Positions 11,340-24,177 of a stretch of 64,000 nucleotides of DNA are shown here, piece by piece; the first letter of the stretch is position 1; every line of letters starts with the position of its first letter. A program made the position numbers and the translations under genes. The DNA lies in assembly GCF_048128805.1 (NCBI RefSeq), contig NC_136003.1, positions 19,922,840-19,986,839 of the forward strand. The letters are read 5' to 3'. This stretch comes from Centroberyx gerrardi (Eukaryota > Chordata > Actinopteri > Beryciformes > Berycidae). The notes under the pieces were generated by a model that was not told the DNA's origin, searched no databases, and worked only from the letters and a program-made list of their open reading frames with translations.

Positions 11340-12494
11340 ATGAGCACAGAGAGGGAGGAGCAGATCGCCATCGATACTTTCCACACCACAATCCACACAT
11401 TGGGCAGACAAAATGGCAGCGAGGGCAGGCGGCTACGCTACATGCAGAAAGACGGCAGGTTCCCTGTGGTGTTTCAGAAGGCCCCTGGGGAGTGGTGTCC
11501 ATACCTGATGGACATCTTCACCACTCTTGTGGAGATCCGTTGGAGGGTCATGCTCCTCATCTTTTCTCTCTCCTACATTATCTCCTGGCTCTTTTTTGGT
11601 CTCTGTTATTGGCTTATTGCCTATGTACACAGAGACCTTGAGAATCTAGACAACAAACCCTGTGTGGAAAATGTACGCAGCTTCACCGCAGCCTTCCTGT
11701 TCTCACTGGAGACCCAGGCAACTATTGGCTACGGCTTCCGCGGGATGACTGAGAACTGTATGGTGGCTATTATTGTGGTGACAATTCAGGATGTATTCAG
11801 CTGCTTCATTGACACCATTGTCATTGGCATTGCTGTTGCTAAAATGGCATCTGCACGTAAGAGAGCCCAGACGGTGGGTTTTAGCAGCTGTGCAGTGGTC
11901 AACCTGCGAGACGGTGCTTTTTGTCTCTCGTGGCGCCTTGGGGACTTCAGAGGTAATCACATCCTGGAGGGCACCGCCAGGGCCCAGCTAGTCCGCTATG
12001 TGAAGCACCCACTGGGGTCTATTGTGCTCTCATACCAGGATCTGCACATCCAGAACAGGGACATCGTCCTGGCCACACCAGCCACCATTATTCACAGGCT
12101 GGAGGCCGGCAGTCCGCTCTACAACCTGGGCCCCGAAGATCTGCTGGAGGAAGACTTTGAACTGGTGGTGTCCTTCACCTACACTGGTGACTCTACAGGT
12201 ATGCTGCACCAAACACGCACCTCCTACACCCCGGCAGACATCCGCTGGGGCCAGCGCTTCCAGGACATGCTGAGACTGGGTAAGAAGCACTACAAGGTGG
12301 ACTACGCTCTGTTCAACGAGACCACCTGGGTGCAGGTGCCCATGCTCAGTGCAGAGGAGTACAACAGGGGGAGATCGCCGGCAGAGAGCAGCCGGTCCCG
12401 GAGAAACTTGTTACCCTCAGTCAAGAGATCCAGAGACCGTTGCCCAGTGAAACCTGACGTCACTGAGGAGGTTATTCAGGAAGTCCGGTTGTAG
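11340..12494 (+). CDS. kcnj16: Inward-rectifier potassium channel Kir5.1-like
   Basis: Single coding exon, 384 aa. I start at the ATG at 11340 because a good splice acceptor (TTTCTGCAG) ends at 11320; the frame stays open upstream but without family similarity. In order: cytoplasmic N-terminus with GEWCPY-DIFTTLV, M1 (about 71-96), pore helix, filter TIGYGF (128-133), extracellular cysteines 108 and 140 (the conserved disulfide pair), M2 (about 141-166), then the cytoplasmic domain with MASARKRAQT and FTYTGDSTG. The last two motifs favour KCNJ16 over KCNJ10 or KCNJ2. Known role: Kir5.1 joins Kir4.1 or Kir4.2 in pH-sensitive heteromeric channels of kidney and glia. Odd points: the residue before TIGYG is Ala in TQATIGYG, usually Thr, and M2 has Asp158 where I recall Asn161 in human Kir5.1. 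It lies about 4 kb upstream of kcnj2 on the same strand, as in human. Confidence 0.9.
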   Translation: MSTEREEQIAIDTFHTTIHTLGRQNGSEGRRLRYMQKDGRFPVVFQKAPGEWCPYLMDIFTTLVEIRWRVMLLIFSLSYIISWLFFGLCYWLIAYVHRDLENLDNKPCVENVRSFTAAFLFSLETQATIGYGFRGMTENCMVAIIVVTIQDVFSCFIDTIVIGIAVAKMASARKRAQTVGFSSCAVVNLRDGAFCLSWRLGDFRGNHILEGTARAQLVRYVKHPLGSIVLSYQDLHIQNRDIVLATPATIIHRLEAGSPLYNLGPEDLLEEDFELVVSFTYTGDSTGMLHQTRTSYTPADIRWGQRFQDMLRLGKKHYKVDYALFNETTWVQVPMLSAEEYNRGRSPAESSRSRRNLLPSVKRSRDRCPVKPDVTEEVIQEVRL

Positions 12495-12699
12495 GCTAAA
12501 CACCTTGTTTGGAATCAAACACTGATCAATATGTCAATACATAATGAGCTGTTTCCACAAAGCTATTTTTTAAAGGATTTACAATGAGACAGGATTTGAT
12601 GTGAGTGCACCGTTGTAAATATATTTATATTTCACTTTATATTAAAGGTTTATTGACTAAATGTGTACGATTGTTTGCTTTTTTTTATTGCTGTTTATG

Positions 12700-12705
12700 A
12701 ATAAA
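12700..12705 (+). terminator. Probable kcnj16 polyadenylation signal
   Basis: Canonical AATAAA about 205 bp after the kcnj16 stop codon. An ATTAAA variant lies about 55 bp further upstream. The cleavage site is not determined. Confidence 0.6.
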
Positions 12706-12719
12706 AATAATTTCTACAA

Positions 12720-13130
12720 AGTGTAAGTCAGTTTGGCCATGTAGAATATTGTCATGTAGGAAAGACTCAAATTTAAAGCATTTCCATGTTGCCTTATTGA
12801 TCTTCTAGCTCTATACCAGTGTACTTTTCTATTGTCCTTTAACGTGAGAACATGAGAAACAAATGTATGATTTTGGGAGACATTTTGCATATTGATCATC
12901 ATATGTGTAATATCAATTAAATTATATGATGCCAATATGCTGTGGTTGTGTCTGAGCATTAGATTATCCTCTTGGTAGCTCTACATCACCACCTTGTGTT
13001 CACTTCCTGCACTCTATATCACTCCAGCTGTGGTGATTGCCTTTTGGCAAGTTGCATACTTTACAGCTACAGTGCATCACACTATCCCCAATATCTGATT
13101 GACTCCTGAACAGAAACTTGCGCAGTTTCC
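12720..13130. other. Short spacer between kcnj16 and kcnj2
   Basis: No coding similarity or recognisable repeat. It separates the likely kcnj16 polyadenylation site from the first promoter-like sequence of kcnj2. Confidence 0.6.
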
Positions 13131-13135
13131 TGCAG

Positions 13136-13632
13136 TATAAAGCGGCTCACGGCTCATCCATTGCAGTATTGTTGTATTTGGCCAAGCCGCTGTCACAATT
13201 TACCAGGAAGTATTTTGTGGAAATGGAGAAAATGATGGTTGTGGTGATTTTGTTTTATTGTTGTATTCAAGTTCAAGTTTATTTCTACAGTTTGAACGTA
13301 ATTCTTTGACGTCCTTCTTCAGCTGGGAGAAGGGGGCTTGGCTTTCCTGTCATCTGCTCGGACCTCTTAAACAGGCGCTGAAGCTTCCTATTGGCGGAGC
13401 CTGCGGTCGGGGCGGAGATAGGCACATGTGTTTTTAAAGTGCGTCCTTGCAACGCCAAATATCTTCTTCAGTATTGCTGAAGAGGGTTATGGCAGAATTT
13501 GTAATGTCTGACGTTAACTTAAGTGCGAATAAAATAACAGCAAAGATAAAAAGGGACCCAGTTTGGATATTATCTGGCGCATGGGACGAATTACAGTAAA
13601 AACCAGCAGATTTGTGCTACAAGGACCAACAG
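13136..13632 (+). promoter_or_regulatory. Probable kcnj2 promoter and non-coding first exon
   Basis: A TATAAAG motif lies at 13136-13142. A local GC-rich patch follows with an ATTGG (inverted CCAAT) and GGGGCGG near 13390-13415. A strong donor, AG|GTAAGC, lies at 13632/13633. The kcnj2 coding exon has an acceptor at 16227, so a non-coding exon 1 upstream is expected, as in mammalian KCNJ2. The start site is not known: either the TATA-like or the GC-box region could be used. Confidence 0.4.
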
Positions 13633-16227
13633 GTAAGCTGCAAACACAACATTTGTAAGAATATGAATAAACATTCTGCATTGGTAGATTTTGAATTTAT
13701 GGTTTATTAGATTAGCCTCGTTGCAAAATTTAAGTTTTCTGATTGATGCGAAAATTGATGCTCTAACTGAAACAATAGGCTGCAAAACTTACTATTTCAA
13801 TCCTGAGACAAACTATTTCATATGTTGCTGTTTATTAGGATTATTATTATTATTGGCTGTAGTTGAAAAATTGAACTGGTCAGGTTTCTGCTGAACGTTA
13901 CTGAAATGCAAACAACAGCATTAAGGCTGTGTACACTGCTGTTTTGATGCACCTGTTATAAGAGTGAGGAAGTAGATGGATGGTCTCCTGTACCATCGCT
14001 CATCCAGGATGGGCTGTGATTTGTATTTGATTTGAACTCTGTAACTCATGATGTTTTCCCTTCGTTGATGTAGCTCCATCATTGATTTTTTTTTAATCAG
14101 TTATTAAAGCCTAGACTACGAAGAATAAGAATAAATATGAATTATGATCATGTGCAACAACTACTGAGTAAAGCAATACATACTAACGGTTCATAACAAA
14201 AGAAATAGCCTGCTGAATATTGGCTAGGAGTTATTGATTTGTGTAATAAAAAATAGAGCAGCTTTATGTAACCAGTTTCCATCTGCCTCAGCTGTTGGCT
14301 CTAATTGAGAACACATGCAAAACAAACAATCACAGGTTGTGTAGCCTGTGGAAGCCTTGGTCTGTCACCATGTAGACAAACCTACTGTAATAAGTGATGA
14401 GAAATAGTGGCTAGGTGAAGCTCAGTGGGAATCAAACCAATAAACAACCATATAATGAGATACTTCTTTGTTAGGCATATACCTGTCCTCTTGATCTGTA
14501 TTTCTGTCAAATCATGTAGTCTGGACTGTGTGCATTCTAGCCTTTAGTCCAGTCTGGCCTCTGTCTTGTGTCAGCGCCTCATGTAATACTAGATAACAAT
14601 TACAGCCAAATACTTTGTAAAACAGAGAGGGAACTAAATGGCCGGCTTGCTTATGAGGATGTGGATATAGTGTTTAATTGTGATGGGGAAGACATTGCTG
14701 TAAAACAAATTCCCCCTAGGTAGCACATTCAAAGTCAACAAGTCTTCCTCATTCCTCAGAATGTGACATGCAATGTGGTCCTGCAGGTTAATAATGAGAT
14801 AACTTGGGTCTTGGTAGTTATTGATGAATACAGCAATTGTGAATACAATTTAAAATCATGAAAATTTTGGTCATGTCAGTGTCAGCCTGGCTGCATTTAT
14901 ATGATATAGGTACTGGCTACATAAAGAAAGTGCTTGCATGCTGCTTAGAACTGTAAATGAATGAAGCCCCATACTCCCAATGGTGTGTGTGACTAGTTGC
15001 TATTCCTAGTCGACCTAGCAGTGACATCATTAGTTGAGAAAAACAAAGATGATGCAGAGGGATTTAGGAACCATGTCCTGCACATCTTATCCCCAGTGAC
15101 TTTTGATCACTTTCAGAACAGATAGCCTATGTAGACACAACAGTTCAATGATGGAATAATATGGCCAGTGTTAACAGTATAAGTTTAATTTTTGACCTTT
15201 TAAATATGTGCTGTGCTTTCAACACTGCATCAAGGGAACATGAGAAGTTTCATGTATTCAGTGTATTCCACTGAGCAGACCGTTAGACTTTATTTGGTAC
15301 TGCGTCAGACTCTCATCTTGCCCTTCTCTCCTTGACAGAATAGAGACAGACAGAGACAGAATAGTTTCACAAGGTGGGCAATTGTTTTCGCACTAACAGA
15401 GCATGTCTGGCTGACCATGGCCTTTTGTAGCCTGTGGTGTTGCATTTTAATGGACCTTTCAGGCCACACAGACCAAGTCAATAGCTTTTCTAATTTAGCT
15501 GTCCTTGTTGGTCTGTTACATATGACGCAAGGTTACTATTGCTTTCAGAGAGACTGACCCATCCTCTCCGAATAGCTGCAAGGTTAAACCTTATTACGCG
15601 ATTTAGTTGTATAAGATATTGAATTAGTTTCAGCCATGCATGCGTACAGGTGTTATTGTAGTACCGCTCAATAACTGAGATGGAATAGTGTGATGTTATC
15701 CTCGATCATATTGAGTAAATGTTCCAAAAGATGAATTCTGCAGGCAACATTTCATAGAGAGTAACTGTAAGTATTGTTTTCCCCATTTTGTGTCAGTGGA
15801 GGAAAGACTTCAGAGACACATGTGCATAGACCTATCTTTTTCCCTTCACTACAGTCGCTCACTGGATTAACATGAACTTGATCTGTAATTTGACTCAGCT
15901 CTCCATGGACTGACCTACCTAATTAATACTTACATTAAGCAGGGTAAACATTATTTCCCACTTTGTCAGCTATCTGAGTGCTTGAATAAAATGTTTGAAT
16001 CTAATACTGACAGTGCATGCACCACAAGTTCTGTGTATTTTGTTACACAGTTGTACAATATACAGTATTTTATACTGTCTGTATATGCAAGCATAGTGCA
16101 GGCAACTTTGAGTGTTCAATGCATTATTTAGACAGCAGGTAACCACACACCCACAGGCACTGATCTTTGCTCTGGTTTCTGCCAATTAGTTTAACACAGT
16201 TTTTCTTTCTGTCTGTAATTTCCACAG
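13633..16227 (+). other. Probable intron 1 of kcnj2
   Basis: Runs from the donor at 13633 to the pyrimidine-rich acceptor ending TTTCCACAG at 16227. I see no coding sequence or clear repeats. Bases 16228-16471 would be the 5' UTR part of exon 2. Confidence 0.45.
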
Positions 16228-16471
16228 CCCACTTCACTGATGAGGTCCAAAACACCCATGAGAGAGGACTGATCAGCCTCACGAGAAGCGCACACTCCTG
16301 GAGTAGCACAGGCCCAGTTTCCCCTGTTCCCCTCAGGATCCAGTCCTGCTCTCCACATTTTCTGCTTGAGTTTGTCCCTGGGATCGTTCAAAACTGTTTC
16401 TCCAACGCTTCTACCAAAAACTTAGACTGTTTTCCAAAGCAGAAGCGGCCCAGCCCTCCCAGGCGGACGTA

Positions 16472-17803
16472 ATGGGGAGCGTGCGAAGCCACCGTTACAG
16501 CATTGTGTCCTCAGAGGAGGATGGGATGAAGCTGGCCACTATTGCCGTCCCGAATGGCTATGGAAATGGCAATGTCAACAAAGTGCACACACAGCACCAA
16601 CAGCAGAGCCGCTTTGTCAAGAAGGATGGTCACTGCAATGTGCAGTTCATCAACATGAGTGAGAAGGGCCAGCGGTACCTGGCAGATATCTTCACCACCT
16701 GTGTAGACGTCCGCTGGCGCTGGATGTTTCTCATCTTCTGCCTTTCTTTCCTCCTGTCGTGGCTGTTTTTTGGTTTTGTCTTCTGGCTAGTGGCCCTCTC
16801 TTATGGGGACTTAGAGAATGAGACTCAGATGTGTGTTTCTAATGTGGACAGCTTCACGGCTGCCTTCCTGTTCTCGGTGGAGACCCAGACCACCATTGGC
16901 TATGGGTATCGCTACGTCACAGAGGAATGCCCCATTGCCGTCTTCATGGTTGTCTTCCAAAGCATTGTGGGCTGCATCATTGATGCATTCATCATTGGCG
17001 CTGTCATGGCCAAGATGGCCAAGCCCAAGAAGAGGAACGAGACCCTGGTATTCAGCCACTATGCTACAGTGGCCATGAGAGACAGCAAACTATGCCTGAT
17101 GTGGCGTGTGGGGAACCTGAGGAAGAGTCACCTAGTCGAGGCCCATGTGCGGGCCCAGCTCCTGAAGTCCCGCACCACAGCCGAGGGGGAGTTCATCCCT
17201 CTGGATCAAGTAGACATCGACGTGGGCTTTGATAGTGGCATTGACAGAATCTTCCTGGTGTCTCCTATCACCATTGTACATGAGATCGATGAGGACAGCC
17301 CGTTCTATGAGATGAGCAAGCAGGAGTTGGAGACATCAGAGTTTGAGATTGTGGTGATTCTGGAAGGCATGGTTGAGGCTACGGCCATGACTACTCAGTG
17401 TCGGAGCTCCTACGTGGCCAGCGAGATCCTCTGGGGCCACCGCTTTGAGCCGGTGCTCTTTGAGGAAAAGAACTACTACAAGGTGGACTATTCTCGCTTT
17501 GACAATACCTATGAGGTGCCCAGCACACCCCATTGTAGTGCCAGGGAACTAGCTGAGAAGAAGTCCAATGCCTCCAGCTCTAGGAACTCCTTCTGTTATG
17601 AGAATGAGGTGGCTCTCGAAAAAGTGGAGATGGAAGAGGAGTTTGAGGAAGAGGAAAACAGGGAGATAAGGGATGTAGAGGGTGGGGGCATTGAGAACGC
17701 TGCACTTGAGGACACAAACACAGACGGTGTGTCAGACTCTGAATACAGTCCGGACTCCATGCCTTCAGAGTCAAGGCCTTTGAGAATAGAATCAGAAATA
17801 TGA
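16472..17803 (+). CDS. kcnj2: Inward-rectifier potassium channel Kir2.1
   Basis: Uninterrupted 443-codon exon. The start Met and [18 protein letters not shown] match the known N-terminus of Kir2.1. Features: M1 (about 85-109), pore filter TIGYGY (141-146), Cys121 and Cys153 (disulfide pair), M2 with Asp171 (the rectification controller, D172 in human), a PIP2-binding basic stretch KPKKR (184-188), the C-terminal ER-export motif FCYENE (374-379) and the PDZ ligand SEI at the end. The family sets resting potential (IK1) in heart and muscle as tetramers in the plasma membrane. It is slightly longer than human (427 aa) because of a Glu-rich insert at about 384-430. Tyr148 replaces the Cys149 of human Kir2.1. 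Teleosts often keep two copies; I cannot tell a from b. Confidence 0.97.
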   Translation: MGSVRSHRYSIVSSEEDGMKLATIAVPNGYGNGNVNKVHTQHQQQSRFVKKDGHCNVQFINMSEKGQRYLADIFTTCVDVRWRWMFLIFCLSFLLSWLFFGFVFWLVALSYGDLENETQMCVSNVDSFTAAFLFSVETQTTIGYGYRYVTEECPIAVFMVVFQSIVGCIIDAFIIGAVMAKMAKPKKRNETLVFSHYATVAMRDSKLCLMWRVGNLRKSHLVEAHVRAQLLKSRTTAEGEFIPLDQVDIDVGFDSGIDRIFLVSPITIVHEIDEDSPFYEMSKQELETSEFEIVVILEGMVEATAMTTQCRSSYVASEILWGHRFEPVLFEEKNYYKVDYSRFDNTYEVPSTPHCSARELAEKKSNASSSRNSFCYENEVALEKVEMEEEFEEEENREIRDVEGGGIENAALEDTNTDGVSDSEYSPDSMPSESRPLRIESEI

Positions 17804-19929
17804 CTGCAGGGATATTGAAGGGTGAAATACCACACGGTATGTTAATGTTAGCATGAACTTTGCTCCTGATTGCTGTTGTTAATACTGCATGACAGTTTGT
17901 AAAGGACTGTGATTTGAGTATAAAATTCTCTATGCAGAAGCTCAAGCACAACATGGAAATCCAAACATGTTATATTATTTATGGTGATAAATACTGGTGA
18001 TAAATGAACTGAATGGTGACCTGTGGGCTACAGGAATAAGATGGGTTAAGTAGCATGGATGGTTTGTGTATGTTTCCCTTGTTGAATTAAAATGTTTCAG
18101 AAGAATAGCCAATTGCATTCACAAAAATGTCTTAGTTTGCTAAAAAAAGAAAAAAGAAAAATTGAATTTCTAAATTCGCCGAAGACAATCTAAAGAGATA
18201 GCAATTTTGCACATTTTCCATTGAGCATTCTGGTTATAAATGCCATTTCTGAACAAAAGAGGAGAATAAAGGATATTTAATTTCAGCGTAACCTCCTGTG
18301 ACCTAAATCTCACATTTGGTTGTGACTGGTTAAAGGAAATCTAGATTTCATTTCATTCAAAAAGAGTGATTTAATTGGACCTGAGGCTTTGAGATCTGTT
18401 AATTTTCGAATGCCAATTTAAACATATATATATTTTTTTCTCCTTTTAACCACAGCAATAGTTCAACAATCTCTGTTTAAAAAGTTGAAAGAATTACCAA
18501 CAGTTTGACCAGATAAACCACCTGCGGAAATACAGGCTAATGTTTGTTAATGAGCTGGTCTCTTAGCAAGGTATATCTCTGTACTTCCTCAGTGTGGTGG
18601 TCTTGGTGTGCTCTCATGGCGTGTGTATATGTGTGTGTGAAAGGGAGAGTGATCTAGGAAAGAGTCGTCTTGCACAGATTACGAGCACAAGTGCATTATG
18701 CTGCTCAATCCATCTTCTTCTTGTCTATGTTTAGCATCTTTTGCAATGTGAGCCTTAACACAAGTCTCAGTCCCTTTGGAGGCAGTCTTGAGATTTGGCA
18801 TCGACACAGCACACGCTGCATTAGATGTCAAAGGAAGAAGCATAAAGAGGTGATTCAGTGTACAGAATACTGCCACTTGTTGCAAGCCTCCATGTTCTAA
18901 TGTGCAATACAGATCAGTGGTAGAAAGTGACAGCAGTGTCTCAGGAAGCTAAACCCTGAGCTGGAAAAGACTGAGCTCATGAATGTTGATAACAAGTGCT
19001 GCTAAGTTACATATTGTATGTTCAGTAATAAATCTAGGAGCCAAAATGTATTATTTGTCTTTTAAAGTATCTGTTTTGAATAAGATGGTAAATGCAGCCT
19101 ATAATGTTGTTTATTTCCAGAGGTAGACAAGCATGATTCTTTCAGTGTGTTATCCAAAGCTATGGTGCACTTTCTTCCTCACAAGAGAATTTTCCCCATA
19201 ACAGCAGAAACTGTTTTATTACCCAAAGCCAAATGTATATATATGAACAACCATACGTCATCTGTTAGTTGTTGCTGATTTGAAACCCGAACTTTTCCTC
19301 ATCTAACAGTAGCTGGCTGTTGAAACACTGAAGTACATTATTTGAGTTGATTGTGATGTAGTACTTTATATGAAGATCAGTGTTCTTGGCATGACAGTCG
19401 TGCAGGATTTGGACACATCCCAGTTAACCTTGTTACTTTACCATTGAGGGTCTTGTGAAGTGGGCAGTCGTTTGTCGTTTCTGAATGGGCCCATGCTTTG
19501 TCTTGTTAAAATGAGATCAGGTCTACTGATTAATTTTTCAGTCACAAACACATCCTAAACAAAGAGAACACACTTGTTGGTCTTCAGTCTTACACAAGAT
19601 TGAGCTTTAATGGTTTTTTAACTAATCTTCATGAGCTGGTCACCCCAGGTTTTATCTTAACACATTATTGCTTGATGAATGATCCTTTCAGTGGAAGCCA
19701 GAACACTGTACTGCTTCTCTCGGTAAGGAAATCCATTACAACATCTTATCTGTTCTCATATTGACACTTCTCCTGTCTTAGGTCTTTATTTTTCTACCAA
19801 GGTCTTCCCACCTTCCTGCACAAACCAGAGACTGTACAGATTTTTTTTTATCTTTTGTAAATTATAATGCAGATACTGTATATTGATATTGCAGTTGTTG
19901 AAAACTGATTATGTTCTTTTTTCAATAAA
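17804..19929 (+). other. Probable kcnj2 3' UTR with several polyadenylation signals
   Basis: AATAAA occurs at 18265-18270, 19027-19032 and 19924-19929. Long 3' UTRs are known for KCNJ2. I cannot tell which site is used, and no coding sequence is seen. Confidence 0.4.
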
Positions 19930-22808
19930 AAAGTCAAAATCGTTATGAATTTGATTCAGTGAATGTGAATACCACATTAACTTCGACTGCTTGATATTGT
20001 GTGTATCTAACCTTTGAACTGACTAACAAAGAGTGTCCATCAACCAGTTGATGTGTGTTTACATAAGCCAAGGGATGCATGTGCAGGGTAAGAATTTTCC
20101 AAGGATTTGCATTTTGACCTAAATGTATGACATCTGGAGCTGCGGAGCAGAGGCCTGCTTGACTGTTTTAGCTATGGACACACATGCAGCTCCTCTAATT
20201 TGGAGCTGTGGCCCAAATTCCAGGCTGCTAGCTGTCAGAGCTCACGTCATCATTTACTATAATTCACCAAACTGACTCACTCCAGTTCTGTGAAAGCCTA
20301 CAGAGACCCCACTCTATATCAGTCCCCTCCGCTGGAAGTCATTTTCAATGACAGCAATGGAAAGAACGCCTCATCCTCTTTTCCCGATCTTTTTCAGTAA
20401 ACTGTGGAAAATAAGAGAACTTGTATTCTGCACTAGAGACTGTCTTGAGAAAGTGTTAGTGCAGTCGTTTGTATAAGTCATATTTCTAAAGCCATACAGT
20501 TTGGTTAGTAAAACAAAGTACGATGTAGTATTAGATTACTGCCTCCCCTGGACCTTCCCTGATTTCATGATTAGATTTTTTCATCCAGTTTTTTTTTTAT
20601 CAAACTTTTGGTGCAATTGCTTCTTTCACTGATTTTTATGAGAAAAGAGACATTAGTTGATGGTGATCTGTCCCCTAGACCACAGGGACGCACAGATTGC
20701 ATAACACACCAATACTCCAGAGGGGATATGCAGCCAGCACTGTACGATCATCCACCAGCTCATCTAAATCCAGCATAAACGTGCGTAGATTCAGCGTAAG
20801 CTGTGATCAATAGGCCTGTACTCGGAACTCAAAGTGTGTTTGCGGTATGACACATTTGTCAGCAAATTTAGTTAGTTTCCATCCCCAGCTGCATTCTGCC
20901 AGCATGAGAGGCAGTTGGGGGATCTATTGATCAGACGCGTCAGCAGGGAGGCAGTGAGCCAATTTGATTTGTTTCTACATGTGGAGTGGGTGAAGCCTCA
21001 GGCCTTTTTCCACATTAGCCAATGAAACAGCCACAAAGCTCAGGCTTGGAATGAAAAAGGTGACCGCCCCTCTCCCTTTTCTAAATGCTTCAAAAATACT
21101 TTCTATTAATTTTCAGTGTGGCAGTCTCATTGTCTTAATTCTAAAGGAGCCTACATTCAGATGAGGAAACTCTCCTGATTTCTGGACGGCTCTAGAGTCC
21201 ATGTCCTGTGATGAAGTTTGTTACACACAGCTCCTGGATCATTCCTTACCAGCTCGATTTCAAAAGTTTCATCTTGTCTTCAGTAATGTCCGAGCTAAAA
21301 ACCTTGAACCCCTGCAGTGAACATTTTAACTGAATGGATGGCGGCTGCTCTGTCTGCACTGGACTCATCATTCAAAGAAATTGACATAAAGTGTTGGCCA
21401 CAGCACTGTATCAGAATTTGATGGCGCAGGCCAGAAAGGTCCCAGGTCGATGATGATGATGACGTCTCTCTGACGACTTCCCCTTAGCTGGCTTATCAGC
21501 AAAATGGCCATTCAGTTTCGACCTTCAGATTAGATGGGTGAATCAAACATAAATAATTTGTCAGCAGAGAAAAGTAACACAGGACACGTGGTATTTGACG
21601 TGGCTCTGTTTCTTGTTAAATAAGGTAACAGTTTCAGATAAGGCAGTATTTGAAGGGTGTTCTGTGAAACTTCAGCCTGTGGGAATGTAAACTGTCCCTT
21701 AAATTGGATGTCTTCCCACAAAATAGCTAGAAGGTATAGCTGTTTACTGCTTTCTCTCGCTTATCTCTTAATTGAGGATAACAGGTCTTCAGGTGCTAAC
21801 ATTGCTTTAAATAAGGAACAACAGATGGAGTTGTGAATACTGACATGCAGTTAGCTGTGCAAACATGTCAGAAGTAAAGCCATGGTTCCTGCTATTGAAT
21901 GGCAATTTTATTCAGTTTACTCTGCTGGTAGATGGAAGTATCTACATACTCCAGCCCATCAAATGAATGCCAATCACTGATCGCCTTTCAACACAGTGGA
22001 AGACGGAGAGAAACCAATGCAGCTGCCGGTAGCCCACACACCATGTGGAGCAGTCATTTTTTCACAGCATTTTGGCCTAAGCAACATGGTCTAAAGGCCT
22101 GTAGACAAATGCCATGTCCAAGACCTCACCATGACCTGATAAAACATAAAGATATCTCCTGCTGAAGCGAGTGTAACTTTTGTCCTCCAGTCACCCCTTG
22201 TAAAAGCTCGGAAATACGGCTGGTTTGTCTCAGTGAATGTCACTCGGGGAAAGTTTATACACATAATTCTAGAGAGTGTTAAAATCACAGGCACATTCAT
22301 TGCTCAGGAAGAAGTGTAGTCTGGACAAAGTCTTTCCTGAACATATTTGGAGACATTATGTTGAATCTGATCTAAAACCCAAGTATTACTGATGTAGGCC
22401 ATGTCCGCAGCCTGAAACTGTATAAATAGCTATAATTGTATGACTTTGGCCTAAATTCATGTCTGTGTGTGAAGTTGCTGCAGCTTACTGTAGATCACCA
22501 GGCTTAGTTGGCATCCTCCTCTTCTAATGTGTTAACTAGAGACATTCACAGTTTTATAGCTCTCCAATTTTCTGTAAATCTGAATAATTGATATCATGAT
22601 TACTTTGTTCTGTATCATAACCTGAATTTACAGTGACAGAGAGTGAAAGTCCAAGCAAGTTGGCTGTTTCATATAAACCGGTGTGCTTATAAACATGGTT
22701 GATTGATGCCATGACCTCTATTTGGCCGTTTCACTAAGATGGCTGGCTGGGTCAAATGGGTTGTGGCTCTATGGATTATGGGTAACTCATTTGAAATCCC
22801 TTCTGTGA

Positions 22809-22849
22809 CATAAAGGATATGCCACTAGTGTAACGGCATATCCTTTATG
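22809..22849. repeat. Perfect 15-bp inverted repeat with 11-nt spacer
   Basis: CATAAAGGATATGCC (22809-22823) is the exact reverse complement of GGCATATCCTTTATG (22835-22849). The stem would be short and stable. No transposon context is visible. Confidence 0.9.
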
Positions 22850-24177
22850 CGCCTATTGAGACAGATTTGAAGTTCCACCTTGTCAGAATGCTGTAATGTC
22901 AGGTTGCACAATCCTCATTATCTGCTCAATTCTTACAGAAAATGACACGTAACAATGAGTGTGATCGAAAGGTGTTATACAGATTTTGGGAAAACATTAG
23001 AAATGTGTTGAGTGATGATGATGAAGCCTTATCTGCTTTGCCAAACATTAAGAAAGACAGTCAAACCCGCAGCACTGACAGATGTGAGGTCCCAGTTACA
23101 ATCAGTTACTCCTTTTTTTGTAAATTCAAATAATGCCAGCCCGTGGTGGTGTGATAATCTCATTGGAAAAGTACAAGTGCCCAGCGCTGACGCTCAAGAA
23201 CTGTAACCATTCGCTCAGAATGAGTTATCATCTCAACAAATCTGTAAGTGGGACAGAACCGGCAAACATCTCTCCGAAGGTGAAAGCCAATGCAACTCTG
23301 AGGGAGGTGCTTGATGGGAGTTTTGACCTCGCTTTTGACAAGCATATAACTCATGCGGGATGCAATGTGTAGTCTCTTCATGGTGAGGCCCTAATTAATC
23401 GGCTGCTGGAACCAGACATCGGATACAATTAGGTCACTTTGGCTGGGAATGCCACAGTATTCTAGGAATTAGACAGAGATAAGACTAGGGAAAGTGAAGA
23501 CACTCTTGCCCTCTTGTAATTTGTGATTTTCACCACTGTCATCTGCAGGCTGAAGCTCCCCTGACGTAAAATGAAAAAAAAAAAGAAAAGAAATTACAGT
23601 GTATGAATCATCCCTGAGTGCAATGGGATTAAATCAGGTAATTATGTAATTCTGATGACCAGGCAGTTGCATAAGGCCTCTGGTGGGTCTGACAGAGCAG
23701 CATAGACCTGCTGTCTCATGCAGCCAGCCAGCCAGTCAATGGAATGGCCCCAGACGACATGACAGCGTTTTGACTGACGAGGACCCGTGGCGCAGGGGGC
23801 CAAGTGTTGATGGGCTACTCACCTATCATCTTCAAACTGCAGCTTCAGGGGGCGATCGAGTTGCCATCCACCTCCGTGAGACCGCTCCTGCTGAAATGCT
23901 AAACCACTTAGTATCGTTAAAAAAAGACACTCTTGATTCAGCAGCTGTTTGCCGCCATGCTTCAAGCGGCGCAGCGGAGTGAAGTGCACACAGGTGAACG
24001 TTTAGCTCCCCCATATATGCTGTGTTTTTGCATATGAATAAAGATTTTTTTTAAATGACTAGAAGCTGTCCTTTATTTTATGATAACTTGCAATTCTACC
24101 ATTCTACACTATGGATGCAATCAACAAATTAGAATGAGCTGATGTATAGGCTGATTCTGATTTCAGAGAGATTAAAC

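Noticed and set aside
13256-13306. LINE tail (AAGTTCAAGTTTATTT) on the minus strand near the kcnj2 promoter
   Set aside because: Only one short match to a remembered tail. Too little to call.
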